DNA from: RSA11 sp965652565
GTDB taxonomy: Bacteria > Actinomycetota > Thermoleophilia > Solirubrobacterales > 70-9
DNA length: 64,000 nucleotides
Assembly: GCA_965652565.1 (NCBI GenBank)
Contig: CBFGWL010000004.1
Span: 1 to 64,000 of the forward strand
Direction: 5' to 3'
The notes below the pieces were generated by a model. It did not search any database. It saw nothing but the letters and a program-made list of their open reading frames with translations, and had not been told where the DNA came from. Below are positions 9,129 through 16,528 of the stretch, piece by piece (positions within the stretch are counted from its first letter, which is position 1; each line of letters begins with the position of its first letter). Both the position numbers and the translations under genes were made by a program.

Positions 9129-10004
9129 TCAGGCGAGCGCGCCGGGGATCGCTTCCCCCCGCGCGAGGCGCGCCCGCTCGGTGCGGGCCACGAGCTCGTA
9201 GCTGCGGCCGTTCGGCCCGCGGAGGATCCACTTGGGCGTGAGCGGGCGACTCGCGCGGTGCGCGCGGACGGCGGACCGGAACGCGGCCTGGTGCGCGGGC
9301 GTCCAGGCGAGTCGGTAGAGCTCCCGCACGCGCGGCGGCAGAGAACCGCGCAGCAGCAGGTTGTGCACGCGCATCGCGGGCCAGCGCGTGGGCGGGACGG
9401 GGATCTCGAACATCACGGCCTTGCCGACGTAGCGGGCCTCCTCGGTGAGGTACGAGTCGGAGCTCGCGACCTTGCCGTCGAAGTACCGGCGGAACCCCGC
9501 CCAGCTCGTCGGCGCGACCTCGCCGGGCATCCCGAAGAGCTCGGCAAAGCGCACGTAGTCGCGCCAGAACTCGTCGCGTTCAGCCTCCGTGGGCTCGCGC
9601 ACGAGCAGCTCGTAGAAGTACATCGCCGAGTCGGCGCTTACCGCGACCGTCCACAGCATGAGCTCCGGGTCGAAGGCGGAGTAGGGGGTCCCCGCCGGGA
9701 TCGGCCCGGCGTCCTCATCCAGCTGTCCGCGCACCCGCTCGTGCATGCGCCGCACCGCGGCGAGGACGCGGTCGGCCTCTCCGCGCGAGCCGAAGAAGAT
9801 CGTCTCGAACATCTTCGCCGTGGCGGCGAGGCGCTGGAACGGCCGGTCGGTGTAGCGGCTGTTGCGGATCGTGCCGACGAAGTTCCGCGGGTCGATCGCG
9901 CCGATCGCCAGGGCACGCTGGCCGTACAGGAGGCCGACGGCGCGCTCGCCGTGCACGCGCCGCAACATCGAGTCCGGCGCGAAATATCCGTCGTGACCGC
10001 TCAT
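9129..10004 (-). CDS. MpaB-family (DUF2236) oxygenase-like protein
   Basis: A protein of the DUF2236 / ER-bound oxygenase MpaB and latex-clearing protein family. Starting at ATG 10004 it has 291 residues; an in-frame TTG at 10043 would add 13 residues. The family motifs are the N-terminal MLRRVHGERAVGLLYGQRALAIGAIDPRNFVGT and a histidine-rich mid region (AVRRMHERVRG, VSADSAMYFYELL). Characterised relatives are heme b proteins that oxygenate hydrophobic substrates, and this assignment is by family only. An AAAGGAG lies 17 bases before the ATG, longer than usual. The gene faces the Rpf-like gene across a 279-base regulatory region. Confidence 0.8.
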   Translation of the reverse strand: MSGHDGYFAPDSMLRRVHGERAVGLLYGQRALAIGAIDPRNFVGTIRNSRYTDRPFQRLAATAKMFETIFFGSRGEADRVLAAVRRMHERVRGQLDEDAGPIPAGTPYSAFDPELMLWTVAVSADSAMYFYELLVREPTEAERDEFWRDYVRFAELFGMPGEVAPTSWAGFRRYFDGKVASSDSYLTEEARYVGKAVMFEIPVPPTRWPAMRVHNLLLRGSLPPRVRELYRLAWTPAHQAAFRSAVRAHRASRPLTPKWILRGPNGRSYELVARTERARLARGEAIPGALA

Positions 10005-10082
10005 CCCTAACCGTCTGCGAACTCCTTTGTACCCCAAGAGCAAGTCGCGGGCGAGTCGCGAGCCTTTAGCGAAGTGTTAGCT

Positions 10083-10100
10083 GTGTGACAGCCATCACAC
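10083..10100. promoter_or_regulatory. CRP-type cAMP-receptor operator
   Basis: A perfect 6-6-6 palindrome, GTGTGA-N6-TCACAC, containing the CRP/GlxR core TGTGA-N6-TCACA. It lies in the divergent region between the MpaB-like gene and the Rpf-like gene. If it activates rightward as a class II site centred near -41.5, transcription would start near 10133, with CACTCT at 10121 as a weak -10. In Mycobacterium tuberculosis the CRP Rv3676 controls rpfA, which matches this gene neighbour. The palindrome is direct observation; the regulator is inferred. Confidence 0.75.
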
Positions 10101-10132
10101 ACACTTCGCTGATCCGCTGCCACTCTCAGCAC

Positions 10133-10279
10133 GTTCGGAAGTGGGACACGACCCCGGCATGCGCTCGGAAGGAGCGCAAGCCAGTGAGGCACGCCGGGGC
10201 CCAGCACTGACACGCGGCAGGCCCGGGAGCCGTCGCGCCTACAGCCCGATTGGGCTGCGAAACACCACGGAGGTAACAA
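10133..10279 (+). promoter_or_regulatory. Structured 5' leader of the rpf-like gene
   Basis: Between the predicted start of transcription and the TTG start there are several nested inverted repeats: CCCCGGC at 10152 pairs with GCCGGGG at 10193, enclosing a GCGCTC/GAGCGC hairpin (10161-10177), and CAGCCC/GGGCTG (10242-10257) forms a separate hairpin just before the ribosome site. The leader does not contain the GGGGAACCGAA or GTCAGCTAACC blocks of the c-di-AMP class seen at 51.7 kb. A regulatory RNA is possible, but I do not recognise a known class. Confidence 0.4.
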
Positions 10280-10283
10280 GACT

Positions 10284-10919
10284 TTGAAACGCAATCTGCG
10301 ACTGATCGCGACTGCCTGCGCTGCGTGCGCCGCACTCGCTACCACCGCGCAGGCCGCCAAGCCGGCGGACGAGGACCCAGGCGATCCGACCCTGCGCCTG
10401 ATCGAGCATCCGGTGCGGACGTTCGATCGTTCGCTCGAGATCGGCGCCCTGCAGGTCCGCTACGCCTCGCTTCTCGAGCGGGCTGCGAAGCACGATGCGA
10501 AGCCGCGCAAGCACGTCCTCGACCAGCGGGTGGCGACGGCCGCCGAGCTGCGCCGCGGGATCGAGCAGCTGCGTGAGCGCATCGAGAAGGCCCGCCGCGC
10601 CGAGCGGCGCGAGGCCCGCATGGAGGCGCTCGCCGCGGCCGGCGGCGAGCCGGCCCCGGCCGAGGCGGGCGGCGAGGTGCCTGCCTCGTCCGCACCGAGC
10701 GGCACCCTCGAGTCGATCGCGGCGTGTGAGTCAGGCGGCGACCCGGGCGCGGTCAACCCGGCGGGCTACTACGGCAAGTACCAGTTCGACATGGGCACGT
10801 GGCAGTCCGTGGGCGGCAGCGGTAACCCCGCCCAAGCGTCCGAGGCCGAGCAGGACTACCGGGCCGGGCTGCTCTACCAGCAGTCGGGCTCCAGCCCCTG
10901 GCCGGTCTGCGGCGGCTAG
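10284..10919 (+). CDS. Secreted Rpf-like transglycosylase
   Basis: A 211-residue exported peptidoglycan hydrolase. The start is TTG 10284, fixed by the GGAGGTAA ribosome site nine bases upstream and by the resulting signal peptide (MKRNLRL, hydrophobic core, cleavage near AQA-A at about 24). Residues about 80-120 are a charged coiled-coil-like stretch, then an Ala/Pro/Glu linker. Residues 143-211 are the resuscitation-promoting-factor/lysozyme-like domain with catalytic glutamate in AACESGGDPGAVN and the GYYGKYQFDMGTWQSVGG substrate groove. Such proteins cleave peptidoglycan during growth resumption. It is preceded by a CRP-type operator and a structured leader. Confidence 0.9.
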   Translation: MKRNLRLIATACAACAALATTAQAAKPADEDPGDPTLRLIEHPVRTFDRSLEIGALQVRYASLLERAAKHDAKPRKHVLDQRVATAAELRRGIEQLRERIEKARRAERREARMEALAAAGGEPAPAEAGGEVPASSAPSGTLESIAACESGGDPGAVNPAGYYGKYQFDMGTWQSVGGSGNPAQASEAEQDYRAGLLYQQSGSSPWPVCGG

Positions 10920-10971
10920 CCCAGGGTCCCTTCGCTAAAGCCGCTGGCTCGGAAGTGCCGATGGAAAGACC

Positions 10972-11682
10972 ATGAGCACTTCCGAGCTGGCAATGCGACA
11001 GGGGTTGCGCGACACACGCGCGACCCTCGTTCGCTGGAACCGGGACCCACTCGCGGTCCTGCGGGGCTGGCTGCCCGCCGCGCTCGGTTTCGCGGCGGGC
11101 CTGCTCGCCGCGGTCCTCGTCGTCGCCTCGGTGGTGACCGCGGATCTGACCCCGGCGTTCGTGCCGGGGATCTCGTTTCCGGTCCAGGTGGACGACTACT
11201 TCCACGTGCTGGGCCGCAATGGGCTGGTCCTCGCGCTGCACGCGGTGGCGTGCGTCGCCGGCTTCATGGCGGGCAGCTCGCTGCCGATGCAGGCCGAGCG
11301 GATGAGTGGCTGGAACCGCTGGATCCACGAGCGGGCCCGCCCGGTCGCGTTCGCCTGGGTGGTCGGCGTGACAGCGTTCTCGTTGGTCACCCAGGCCTAC
11401 ATCCTGGGGTCGACCGGTGCGCAGCTGGCCGCCCAGTTCGGGATTTCGCCCCTGCTGCTCATGCTCACGGTCGCGCCGCACGCGCTGCTTGAGCTGACCG
11501 CCATCTTCCTGCCGCTCGCCGCGTGGACCCTCGCTTCGCGGCGCGGGGCGTGGAACGAGCTGCTCGCGGCGACCGTGGCGACGGTCGGCGTTGCGATCCC
11601 GATGCTGCTCGTCGCCGCCTCGTGGGAGACGTGGGTCTGGCCCGAGCTGCTCGAGTGGGTCTCGCCCTACCTCGGCGGCTGA
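10972..11682 (+). CDS. SpoIIM-like membrane protein
   Basis: A 236-residue integral membrane protein of the stage II sporulation protein M family, with about five hydrophobic segments (about residues 37-57, 82-105, 125-145, 160-190, 200-222). The family block PHALLELTAIFLPLAAW near 166-182 corresponds to the PHG-x-E-x-x-A motif. SpoIIM helps peptidoglycan hydrolysis during engulfment in Bacillus; actinobacterial homologues are non-sporulation membrane proteins of unknown role. It lies 52 bases downstream of the Rpf-like gene on the same strand, so a cell-wall connection is plausible but inferred. Confidence 0.8.
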   Translation: MSTSELAMRQGLRDTRATLVRWNRDPLAVLRGWLPAALGFAAGLLAAVLVVASVVTADLTPAFVPGISFPVQVDDYFHVLGRNGLVLALHAVACVAGFMAGSSLPMQAERMSGWNRWIHERARPVAFAWVVGVTAFSLVTQAYILGSTGAQLAAQFGISPLLLMLTVAPHALLELTAIFLPLAAWTLASRRGAWNELLAATVATVGVAIPMLLVAASWETWVWPELLEWVSPYLGG

Positions 11683-11692
11683 GCCGGGGATA

Positions 11693-12418
11693 TCAAGCAG
11701 CGGCGCCGCCGGGCTCGTCGTCGCCCAGCAGTGCGCGCCTGAAGGTCTCGCGCTCGTCCGCGAAGAGAAAGCCCCAGATGTGCTTGCGTTCGAGCAGGGT
11801 GCGGCGCTTCGTCTCGAGGATCGCGCGCCGTGGCAGCGACGCGATGCGCCGGGCGATTTCCTGGGCGCGCTCGAGGACGTCGTCGTCGGCGACCTCGCGG
11901 ACGATGCCCAGGCGCTGCGCCTCGGGCGCGTCGACCACGCGCCCCGTGAGACATAGATCCTGCGCGACCGTCGCCGGCAGCACCGCCCGTGCGGCCGCGT
12001 AGCTCGGCGGGATGCCGCGCGGGAGCTCCGGGTAGCCGAAGGACGCGCTGGGCGCAGCGAGACGCATGTCGCACAGCAGTGCGAGCGCGAAGCCGCCGGC
12101 CAGCGCCGGTCCGTTGACCGCCGCTAGGACGGGACGCGCGCACTCGCCGACCGCCTCGAACGCCACCGTGCTGGTCTCGACCAGCCGCCGACGGTGCTCG
12201 CGGTCGCCGCCGAACTCGTCGGTGTCCATGCCCGAGCAAAAGGCCGTACCGGCGCCGGTCAGCACGATGCAGCCGACGGAATCGTCTTGCGCAAGTCCCG
12301 TGAACGTCGCGGCGAGCTCCTCGCGCAGCTCGATCGAGAGCGCGTTGCGCTTCTCCGGGCGGCACAGTGTCACGACCGCCACCGCGTCGCGCCGCTCGAT
12401 GGAGAGCAGCTCGGGCAT
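11693..12418 (-). CDS. Enoyl-CoA hydratase/isomerase (crotonase family)
   Basis: A 241-residue crotonase-fold enzyme. The CoA-binding and oxyanion-hole blocks are RPEKRNALSIEL (about 20-31), TGAGTAFCSGMDTDEFGGD (about 53-71) and NGPALAGGFALALLCDMRLA (about 100-119). It probably hydrates or isomerises an enoyl-CoA ester in fatty-acid or branched-chain catabolism. The usual second catalytic glutamate position after the GG-F block reads as PELPRGIPPSYAA, so exact chemistry is uncertain. It converges with the SpoIIM-like gene (10-base gap) and diverges from the HD protein. Confidence 0.88.
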   Translation of the reverse strand: MPELLSIERRDAVAVVTLCRPEKRNALSIELREELAATFTGLAQDDSVGCIVLTGAGTAFCSGMDTDEFGGDREHRRRLVETSTVAFEAVGECARPVLAAVNGPALAGGFALALLCDMRLAAPSASFGYPELPRGIPPSYAAARAVLPATVAQDLCLTGRVVDAPEAQRLGIVREVADDDVLERAQEIARRIASLPRRAILETKRRTLLERKHIWGFLFADERETFRRALLGDDEPGGAAA

Positions 12419-12484
12419 GGCGCGAGCCTAACCGCGGGGGATCACCACGTCGAGCGTCGCGCCGGAGTGCGAGACTCCCCGATC

Positions 12485-13327
12485 ATGGAGGACGGGCAGC
12501 AGAAGGGCCCAGGGGAGCGCGGCCGCCGGCCCGCGGATGCCATCGCCGCAGCGCACGTGCGCGCGCCCACGCGGGGCAACCGGCGCCTCGAGGCCTTCCT
12601 GGGCGCGGTCAACGCCGACCCGGAGGTCCGGGCTTGGTGGCACATGGCTCAGGTCAATTCCGAGCGGCTCGGGATGTCCGACCACTCGTGGGTCCACGTG
12701 CAGATCGTGCTCAACATCGCGTTGCGCCTGCTGCGCCTGCTCGTCAAGGCCGGAGTCGAGCCCGCGATGGTCTCCGACCACGCGATGCGCTCCCGCGACG
12801 CGGAGGTCGTGGTCGCCGCCGGCGCGCTCCTGCACGACGTCGGTATGTCGATCCACCGCGCCGACCACGAGGAGTACAGCCTGTTCCTCGCCGAGCGCAA
12901 GCTGCGTGAGCTGCTCGCGGACGTCTACGACGACGCGGAGCGCGCCGTGGTGATCGCCGAGGTGCTGCACGCGATCATCGGCCATCGCCGCCGGGGCGAG
13001 CCCTACACCGTGGAGGCGGGCGTCGTGCGTGTCGCGGATGCTCTCGATATGGCTCAGGGACGCTCGCGCATCCCGGTCGAGGCCGGGCAGGTGGGCATCC
13101 ATTCGATCTCGGCCGCGGCGATCGACGGCGTCGAGATCTCAGCCGGCAAGGACCGTGCCGTGCGCATCGAGATCGCGATGAACAACTCCGCCGGTGTGTT
13201 CCAAGTCGACGATCTGCTCGCCACCAAGCTCCGCGGCACGCCGCTCGCCGACCACGTCGAGGTGATCGCCTCGGTGCCGGGCGAGTCCGAGAAGCGGTTG
13301 CTCACCGAGTTCCGGATCGGGACGTAG
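12485..13327 (+). CDS. HD-domain phosphohydrolase-like protein
   Basis: A 280-residue protein with an HD metal-dependent phosphohydrolase domain. The start ATG 12485 removes an N-terminal extension antisense to the crotonase gene. Histidine and aspartate ligands are visible in order: SDHSWVHVQIVLN (about 60-72), LLHDVGMSIHRADHEEY (about 117-133), EVLHAIIGHRR (about 160-170), VVRVADALDMAQ (about 181-192). The C-terminal part (about 205-280) is a beta-rich domain of unknown role. Relatives act on nucleotides or phosphate esters. It is followed after 9 bases by a second crotonase gene, so the two are likely an operon. Confidence 0.8.
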   Translation: MEDGQQKGPGERGRRPADAIAAAHVRAPTRGNRRLEAFLGAVNADPEVRAWWHMAQVNSERLGMSDHSWVHVQIVLNIALRLLRLLVKAGVEPAMVSDHAMRSRDAEVVVAAGALLHDVGMSIHRADHEEYSLFLAERKLRELLADVYDDAERAVVIAEVLHAIIGHRRRGEPYTVEAGVVRVADALDMAQGRSRIPVEAGQVGIHSISAAAIDGVEISAGKDRAVRIEIAMNNSAGVFQVDDLLATKLRGTPLADHVEVIASVPGESEKRLLTEFRIGT

Positions 13328-13336
13328 GGGGAGCGG

Positions 13337-14137
13337 ATGGGCAAGGTGAGCTACGAGCGCCGGGGAGCCGCTGCCGTGCTCACCATCACCAGGCGTGAGC
13401 GGCGGAACGCCGTGGACGCCGAGACGGCGCGGGCCCTGCGCGACGGCTACGAGCGCTTCGAGGCAGACGATGACGCGCGCGTGCTGGTCTTGGCTGGCGA
13501 GGGGCCGGAGGCTTTCTGCGCGGGTGCTGATCTCAAGGCGGTTGCGGAGCTCGCCTCCGGTGAGGCGGTCACCGGCGTGGAGGTCGACGGCTGGCTCGAG
13601 GAGTTCCCGGACGGGCCGCTGGGCTTCACCCGGCTCACGCCTTCCAAGCCCACGGTCGCGGCGATCTCGGGCTGGTGTCTAGCCGGCGGGCTCGAGCTCG
13701 CGCTGTGGTGCGATCTGCGCATCGCGACGGAGGACGCCAAGCTCGGCTTTACCGAGCGGCGCTTCGGTGTGCCCTTGATCGACGGTGGGACCCAGCGCCT
13801 GCCGCGGGTCGTCGGAATGGGCCGCGCCCTCGAGATGATCCTCACGGGCCGGGTCGTCGAGGCGCGCGAGGCGCTCGAGTGGGGCCTCGTCAACGAGGTG
13901 GTTCCCGGTGATCGGCATCTCGAGCGCGCGCTTGAGATCGCCGAGGGCCTGGCGCGCTTTCCCCAGACGACGATGCTCTCCGACCGGCGCGCCGCCCTGG
14001 AGGGGGCGGGGCTGCCGCTGGACGAAGGACTCGCGCTCGAGGCGCGGCTCGGCCGGGATGCGCTCGCGGAAGCGGTCCGCGGGGCAGCTCGATTCGCCGC
14101 CGGCGAGGGACGGGGCGGCGAGGGCGCCGGCGTCTAG
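13337..14137 (+). CDS. Enoyl-CoA hydratase/isomerase (crotonase family), second copy
   Basis: A 266-residue crotonase-fold enzyme in the same unit as the HD protein. The motifs are RRERRNAVDAETARAL (about 21-36), GEGPEAFCAGADLKAVAEL (about 54-72) and SGWCLAGGLELALWCDLRIAT (about 110-130), followed by GFTERRFGVPLIDGGTQRLPRVVG with the catalytic-glutamate region. It would hydrate trans-2-enoyl-CoA. The protein differs clearly from the crotonase at 11.7-12.4 kb, so this is not a recent duplication. Confidence 0.9.
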   Translation: MGKVSYERRGAAAVLTITRRERRNAVDAETARALRDGYERFEADDDARVLVLAGEGPEAFCAGADLKAVAELASGEAVTGVEVDGWLEEFPDGPLGFTRLTPSKPTVAAISGWCLAGGLELALWCDLRIATEDAKLGFTERRFGVPLIDGGTQRLPRVVGMGRALEMILTGRVVEAREALEWGLVNEVVPGDRHLERALEIAEGLARFPQTTMLSDRRAALEGAGLPLDEGLALEARLGRDALAEAVRGAARFAAGEGRGGEGAGV

Positions 14138-14151
14138 CGCGACGCTCGGGC

Positions 14152-14406
14152 CTACGGCTGACGCAGGCGCTCGATCTCTTCGCGCACGCGCTCCTTGCGG
14201 CTCTCAAGCCGGTCCTGGATCGCGGAGGCGATGATCACGAACGCGGCGAAGAACGCCATGACGCCGAACGAGAAGTAGGTGATCAGCTTGTCGTCGGCGC
14301 GGCCGAGCAGACCCTCGCCGTCCGCCGCGAAGGCGACGGAGGCGAACGACAGGAGGGCGACGATCGTGGCGCCCGCGAGTACTGCCAAGCGGTGAGTGCG
14401 CTTCAT
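14152..14406 (-). CDS. Small exported or membrane hypothetical protein
   Basis: An 84-residue protein that I do not recognise. It has an N-terminal signal-like segment (MKRTHRL then a hydrophobic core to AFA-A at about 28), a second hydrophobic segment at about 45-62 and a charged terminal helix (SRKERVREEIERLRQP) that looks coiled-coil. The architecture suggests a single-pass membrane protein with a cytoplasmic tail. It converges with the second crotonase gene and diverges from uppP, 77 bases away. Confidence 0.6.
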   Translation of the reverse strand: MKRTHRLAVLAGATIVALLSFASVAFAADGEGLLGRADDKLITYFSFGVMAFFAAFVIIASAIQDRLESRKERVREEIERLRQP

Positions 14407-14483
14407 CGGCGTGAACTCTAGCTTGCGCGCGCACGGCGCGCGTTGACTGCGTCAAGGCCCGCGCCGACTACCATCCTCCGCTC

Positions 14484-15326
14484 GTGGACTGGCTGGAAGC
14501 GCTTCTGCTCGGCGTGGTCCAGGGGCTCACCGAGTTCCTGCCGATCTCGTCCTCCGGGCACCTCACCCTCGTGCCCTGGTTGCAGGACTACACGTTCCTG
14601 CAGGAGAACCCGGACTTCCACGCGATCTTCGACGTCGCGCTGCACTTCGGCACGTTGATCGGGGTAGTCGTGTATTTCCGCGCCGAGCTGCTGGCGATGA
14701 TCCGCGGCTTCTTCCGCAGCGTGGGCGCGCGGGCGATCGTCGACACCGATTCGCGCCTGGCGTGGGTGATCATCGTCGGCACGATCCCCGCGGTGATCGT
14801 GGGCGGCCTCGGTGAGGACTGGATCGACGACAACCTAGGCGAGCCCTGGATGATCGCCGTCCAGCTGATCGCCTTCGGCCTACTGCTCGCCTGGGCGGAT
14901 CGCCTGCCGCAGCGCCGAGAGGTCGACAGCGTGAGCGTGAAGCACGGCTTCTACATCGGCGTCGCGCAGGCGCTGGCCCTGGCCCCGGGTACCTCGCGCT
15001 CGGGCGTGACGATCACCGCCGGCCGCTTCCTCGGTCTCACTCGCGACGCTGCCGCGCGCGTGTCCTTCCTGCTGCTGGTGCCGGCGACCGCCGGCGCGGT
15101 GGTCGTGAAGGGCTACGACGCGCTCACCCAGGATCTGCCCGCGGGCGTCGGCCTCCCCATGGCGGTGGGCGTGGTGGCGTCCGCGATCTCGGGCTACCTC
15201 GCGATCGCCGGACTGCTGCGCTTCGTGCGCACTCGCAGCTACGACATCTTCGTCGTCTACCGGATCATCATCGGCATCGGGATCCTGATCCTGATCGCGA
15301 CGGGCGCGCGAGCCGCGACGTTCTAG
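14484..15326 (+). CDS. uppP: Undecaprenyl-diphosphatase UppP
   Basis: A 280-residue membrane enzyme that dephosphorylates undecaprenyl diphosphate, recycling the lipid carrier for peptidoglycan synthesis and giving bacitracin resistance. The signature GLTEFLPISSSGHLTLV (about residues 12-28) and the second active-site block APGTSRSGVTITAGRFLG (about 172-189) are both intact. Length is normal for the family. The GTG start lies 9 bases after a TACCAT -10-like hexamer with no ribosome site, suggesting a leaderless transcript. Cassette B begins 45 bases after its stop. Confidence 0.95.
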   Translation: MDWLEALLLGVVQGLTEFLPISSSGHLTLVPWLQDYTFLQENPDFHAIFDVALHFGTLIGVVVYFRAELLAMIRGFFRSVGARAIVDTDSRLAWVIIVGTIPAVIVGGLGEDWIDDNLGEPWMIAVQLIAFGLLLAWADRLPQRREVDSVSVKHGFYIGVAQALALAPGTSRSGVTITAGRFLGLTRDAAARVSFLLLVPATAGAVVVKGYDALTQDLPAGVGLPMAVGVVASAISGYLAIAGLLRFVRTRSYDIFVVYRIIIGIGILILIATGARAATF

Positions 15327-15604
15327 GGGGCGCCGACTCGGGCGGTTTGGCCCGGGCGCTCGCGTGGGGCCGGGTGGCACAGGTGTTGGTGGCGGCGAGG
15401 CCGGGGAGTGCCGCGCGGGCGCGGGCCCGGGTAGCGCGGGCGTTCGTGGCGGCGGGGCCGGGGCGCCGTCGCGGGCGCGAGGCCAGGTTGAAGGGCAAGT
15501 AAGAGGGAGAGAGCTCTGCGGGGGTGCGGGTTCGCAGCGTCTCTCGCGAGGGTTTCGGCACACGGCGCGCGCCTTGTGCGCGCCGTGCCGCCCGCCAACG
15601 CCGA

Positions 15605-15790
15605 GGTTCAGCCCACGTAGTCGAAATTCGGCGACTAGGACTGAACCCGGCGCGAGCCGCTGGCGCCGGCCCCAACGTTCAGTCCTCGTAGGCGAAAACC
15701 GACGACCAGGGCTGAACGTCGTGCGGGGCGCGGCCGGCGGCACGGTCGTTCAGCCCACGTAGTCGATTTCCGGCGATGAGGGCTGAACGT
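15605..15790. repeat. R3 stem-loop array, cassette B (3 units)
   Basis: Units at 15605-15648, 15675-15719 and 15747-15790, period 70-72 bases, reverse-complement of the cassette A array. Outer arms are CGTTCAGCCC and GGGCTGAACG. In the first unit the change of ACGTTC to AGGTTC on the left is matched by GAACC on the right, and C-to-T in the second unit leaves a G-T pair; the stem is thus preserved. Confidence 0.88.
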
Positions 15791-15810
15791 CACGCTGGGG
15801 GCGGGCGCGG

Positions 15811-15950
15811 GTGACGGGATCGCGGGTTCGTTTCTCCCTTCGCGATCGAACCCTTGATCTCGCTCCCTTATGTGACGAGATCGCGGGTTCGCGGGAGGGT
15901 CCGCGCCGAACCTGTGATCTCGTTGCGCTGTGTGACGTGATCGCGGGTTC
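15811..15950. repeat. R2 stem-loop array, cassette B (2.5 units)
   Basis: A half unit (15811-15830) followed by full units at 15845-15890 and about 15906-15950, period about 60 bases. The arms include GAACC-N-TGATCTCG and CGAGATCGCGGGTTC. The half unit is on the side facing R3, as in cassette A. Confidence 0.85.
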
Positions 15951-15964
15951 GTGTGGGCGGCCCC

Positions 15965-16110
15965 TCGCGAATGCGCGATTACGACGACCCCTTCGTCGAA
16001 ATCGCGCACTCGTGGACCGCGCTCCCGTGAGGTCGCGCTAACGACGATGCCGTCGTCTTAACTGCGAACTCGCGCGGCCGGGTGCTTGCGAGATCGCGAT
16101 TACGCCGATG
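15965..16110. repeat. R1 stem-loop array, cassette B (2.5 units)
   Basis: Full units at 15965-16014 and 16026-16075 and a half unit at 16088-16110, the mirror of the R1 array in cassette A. The arms carry GCGATTACGACGA and TCGTCG-AATCGCGC type sequences around a short loop. Confidence 0.83.
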
Positions 16111-16214
16111 CCGCACCCTCCTTCGCCGCCCATCCCCGACGCGCCGCGCCGCCACGCCGCCGAGGCGCTCGCCGCTAACGCCAGCGCCACCCACCTCCCG
16201 CGCCGCCCCAAAGG

Positions 16215-16230
16215 CTCGAGCCGGCTCGAG
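16215..16230. promoter_or_regulatory. Perfect 16-base palindrome
   Basis: CTCGAGCCGGCTCGAG is a perfect palindrome followed at once by a partial copy (GCCGGCTCGA). It is outside the hairpin cassette and 300 bases upstream of the response regulator gene. It could be an operator or simply a repeat; no regulator is suggested. Confidence 0.3.
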
Positions 16231-16420
16231 GCCGGCTCGACCGCTACCCAACGGAGGGAGGAAGTTTGGGCGCGCGACCCGGGGCAGGGTTGAGGTCGCG
16301 CGCCGCACGAGATAGCCGACGGTGCCGCCGGGGCGAAGCTCTCGCCTCGCCAGAGAGGATCTCGCTGCGCCGCAGTCTGCACGGCGGCTCGTGCCGCGCG
16401 GTGAATATTCGGATAACGGT

Positions 16421-16438
16421 TGTGAAAAGCCTGTGAAC
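16421..16438 (-). promoter_or_regulatory. PHO-box-like direct repeat before the response regulator
   Basis: Read on the minus strand this is GTTCACA-N4-TTTCACA, two 7-base units with an 11-base period, the spacing of PhoB/PhoP-type binding sites. It is 91 bases upstream of the regulator start; a TACGCT at 16467 could be the -10. The same pattern is found before pstS and ppk. Its inverted orientation relative to the gene is atypical but allowed. Confidence 0.65.
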
Positions 16439-16528
16439 GGACTCACGCAGGCACCCTCGTCGGCACTACGCTTGGGCCAACGTGATCTGCAGACTCCGAG
16501 ACGTCGTCGCCAGGGGTTGGGAGAGGCG

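Larger units (their letters stand above)
15371..16113. repeat. Hairpin-array cassette B (mirror image of cassette A)
   Basis: The gene-free stretch 15327-16528 begins with this composite element. Left to right: two R4 units (15371-15394, 15428-15451), the conserved linker (about 15485-15604), three R3 units, then R2 as a half unit plus two full units, and R1 as two full units plus a half unit. This is the exact reverse order and strand of cassette A. Sequence identity between the two is high in the stem arms and in some spacers but clearly below 100 percent, so the duplication is not very recent. The remaining 16114-16420 contains a 16-base palindrome and G/C-rich sequence, but I see no gene. 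Confidence 0.9.

Noticed and set aside
10083..10283. c-di-AMP riboswitch before the rpf-like gene
   Set aside because: The conserved GGGGAACCGAA and GTCAGCTAACC blocks that identify the class, clearly seen at 51.7 kb, are missing here.
14880..16110. Open frames inside cassette B and over the uppP 3' end (and the matching frames in cassette A)
   Set aside because: Arg/Ala/Pro-rich translations arising from hairpin repeats; no ribosome sites or known domains, and the frame is not kept between the two cassettes.
5365..16113. Composite transposon bounded by the cassettes
   Set aside because: No transposase, no terminal short inverted repeats typical of IS elements and no visible target duplications; the enclosed genes are ordinary chromosomal genes with the same base composition.
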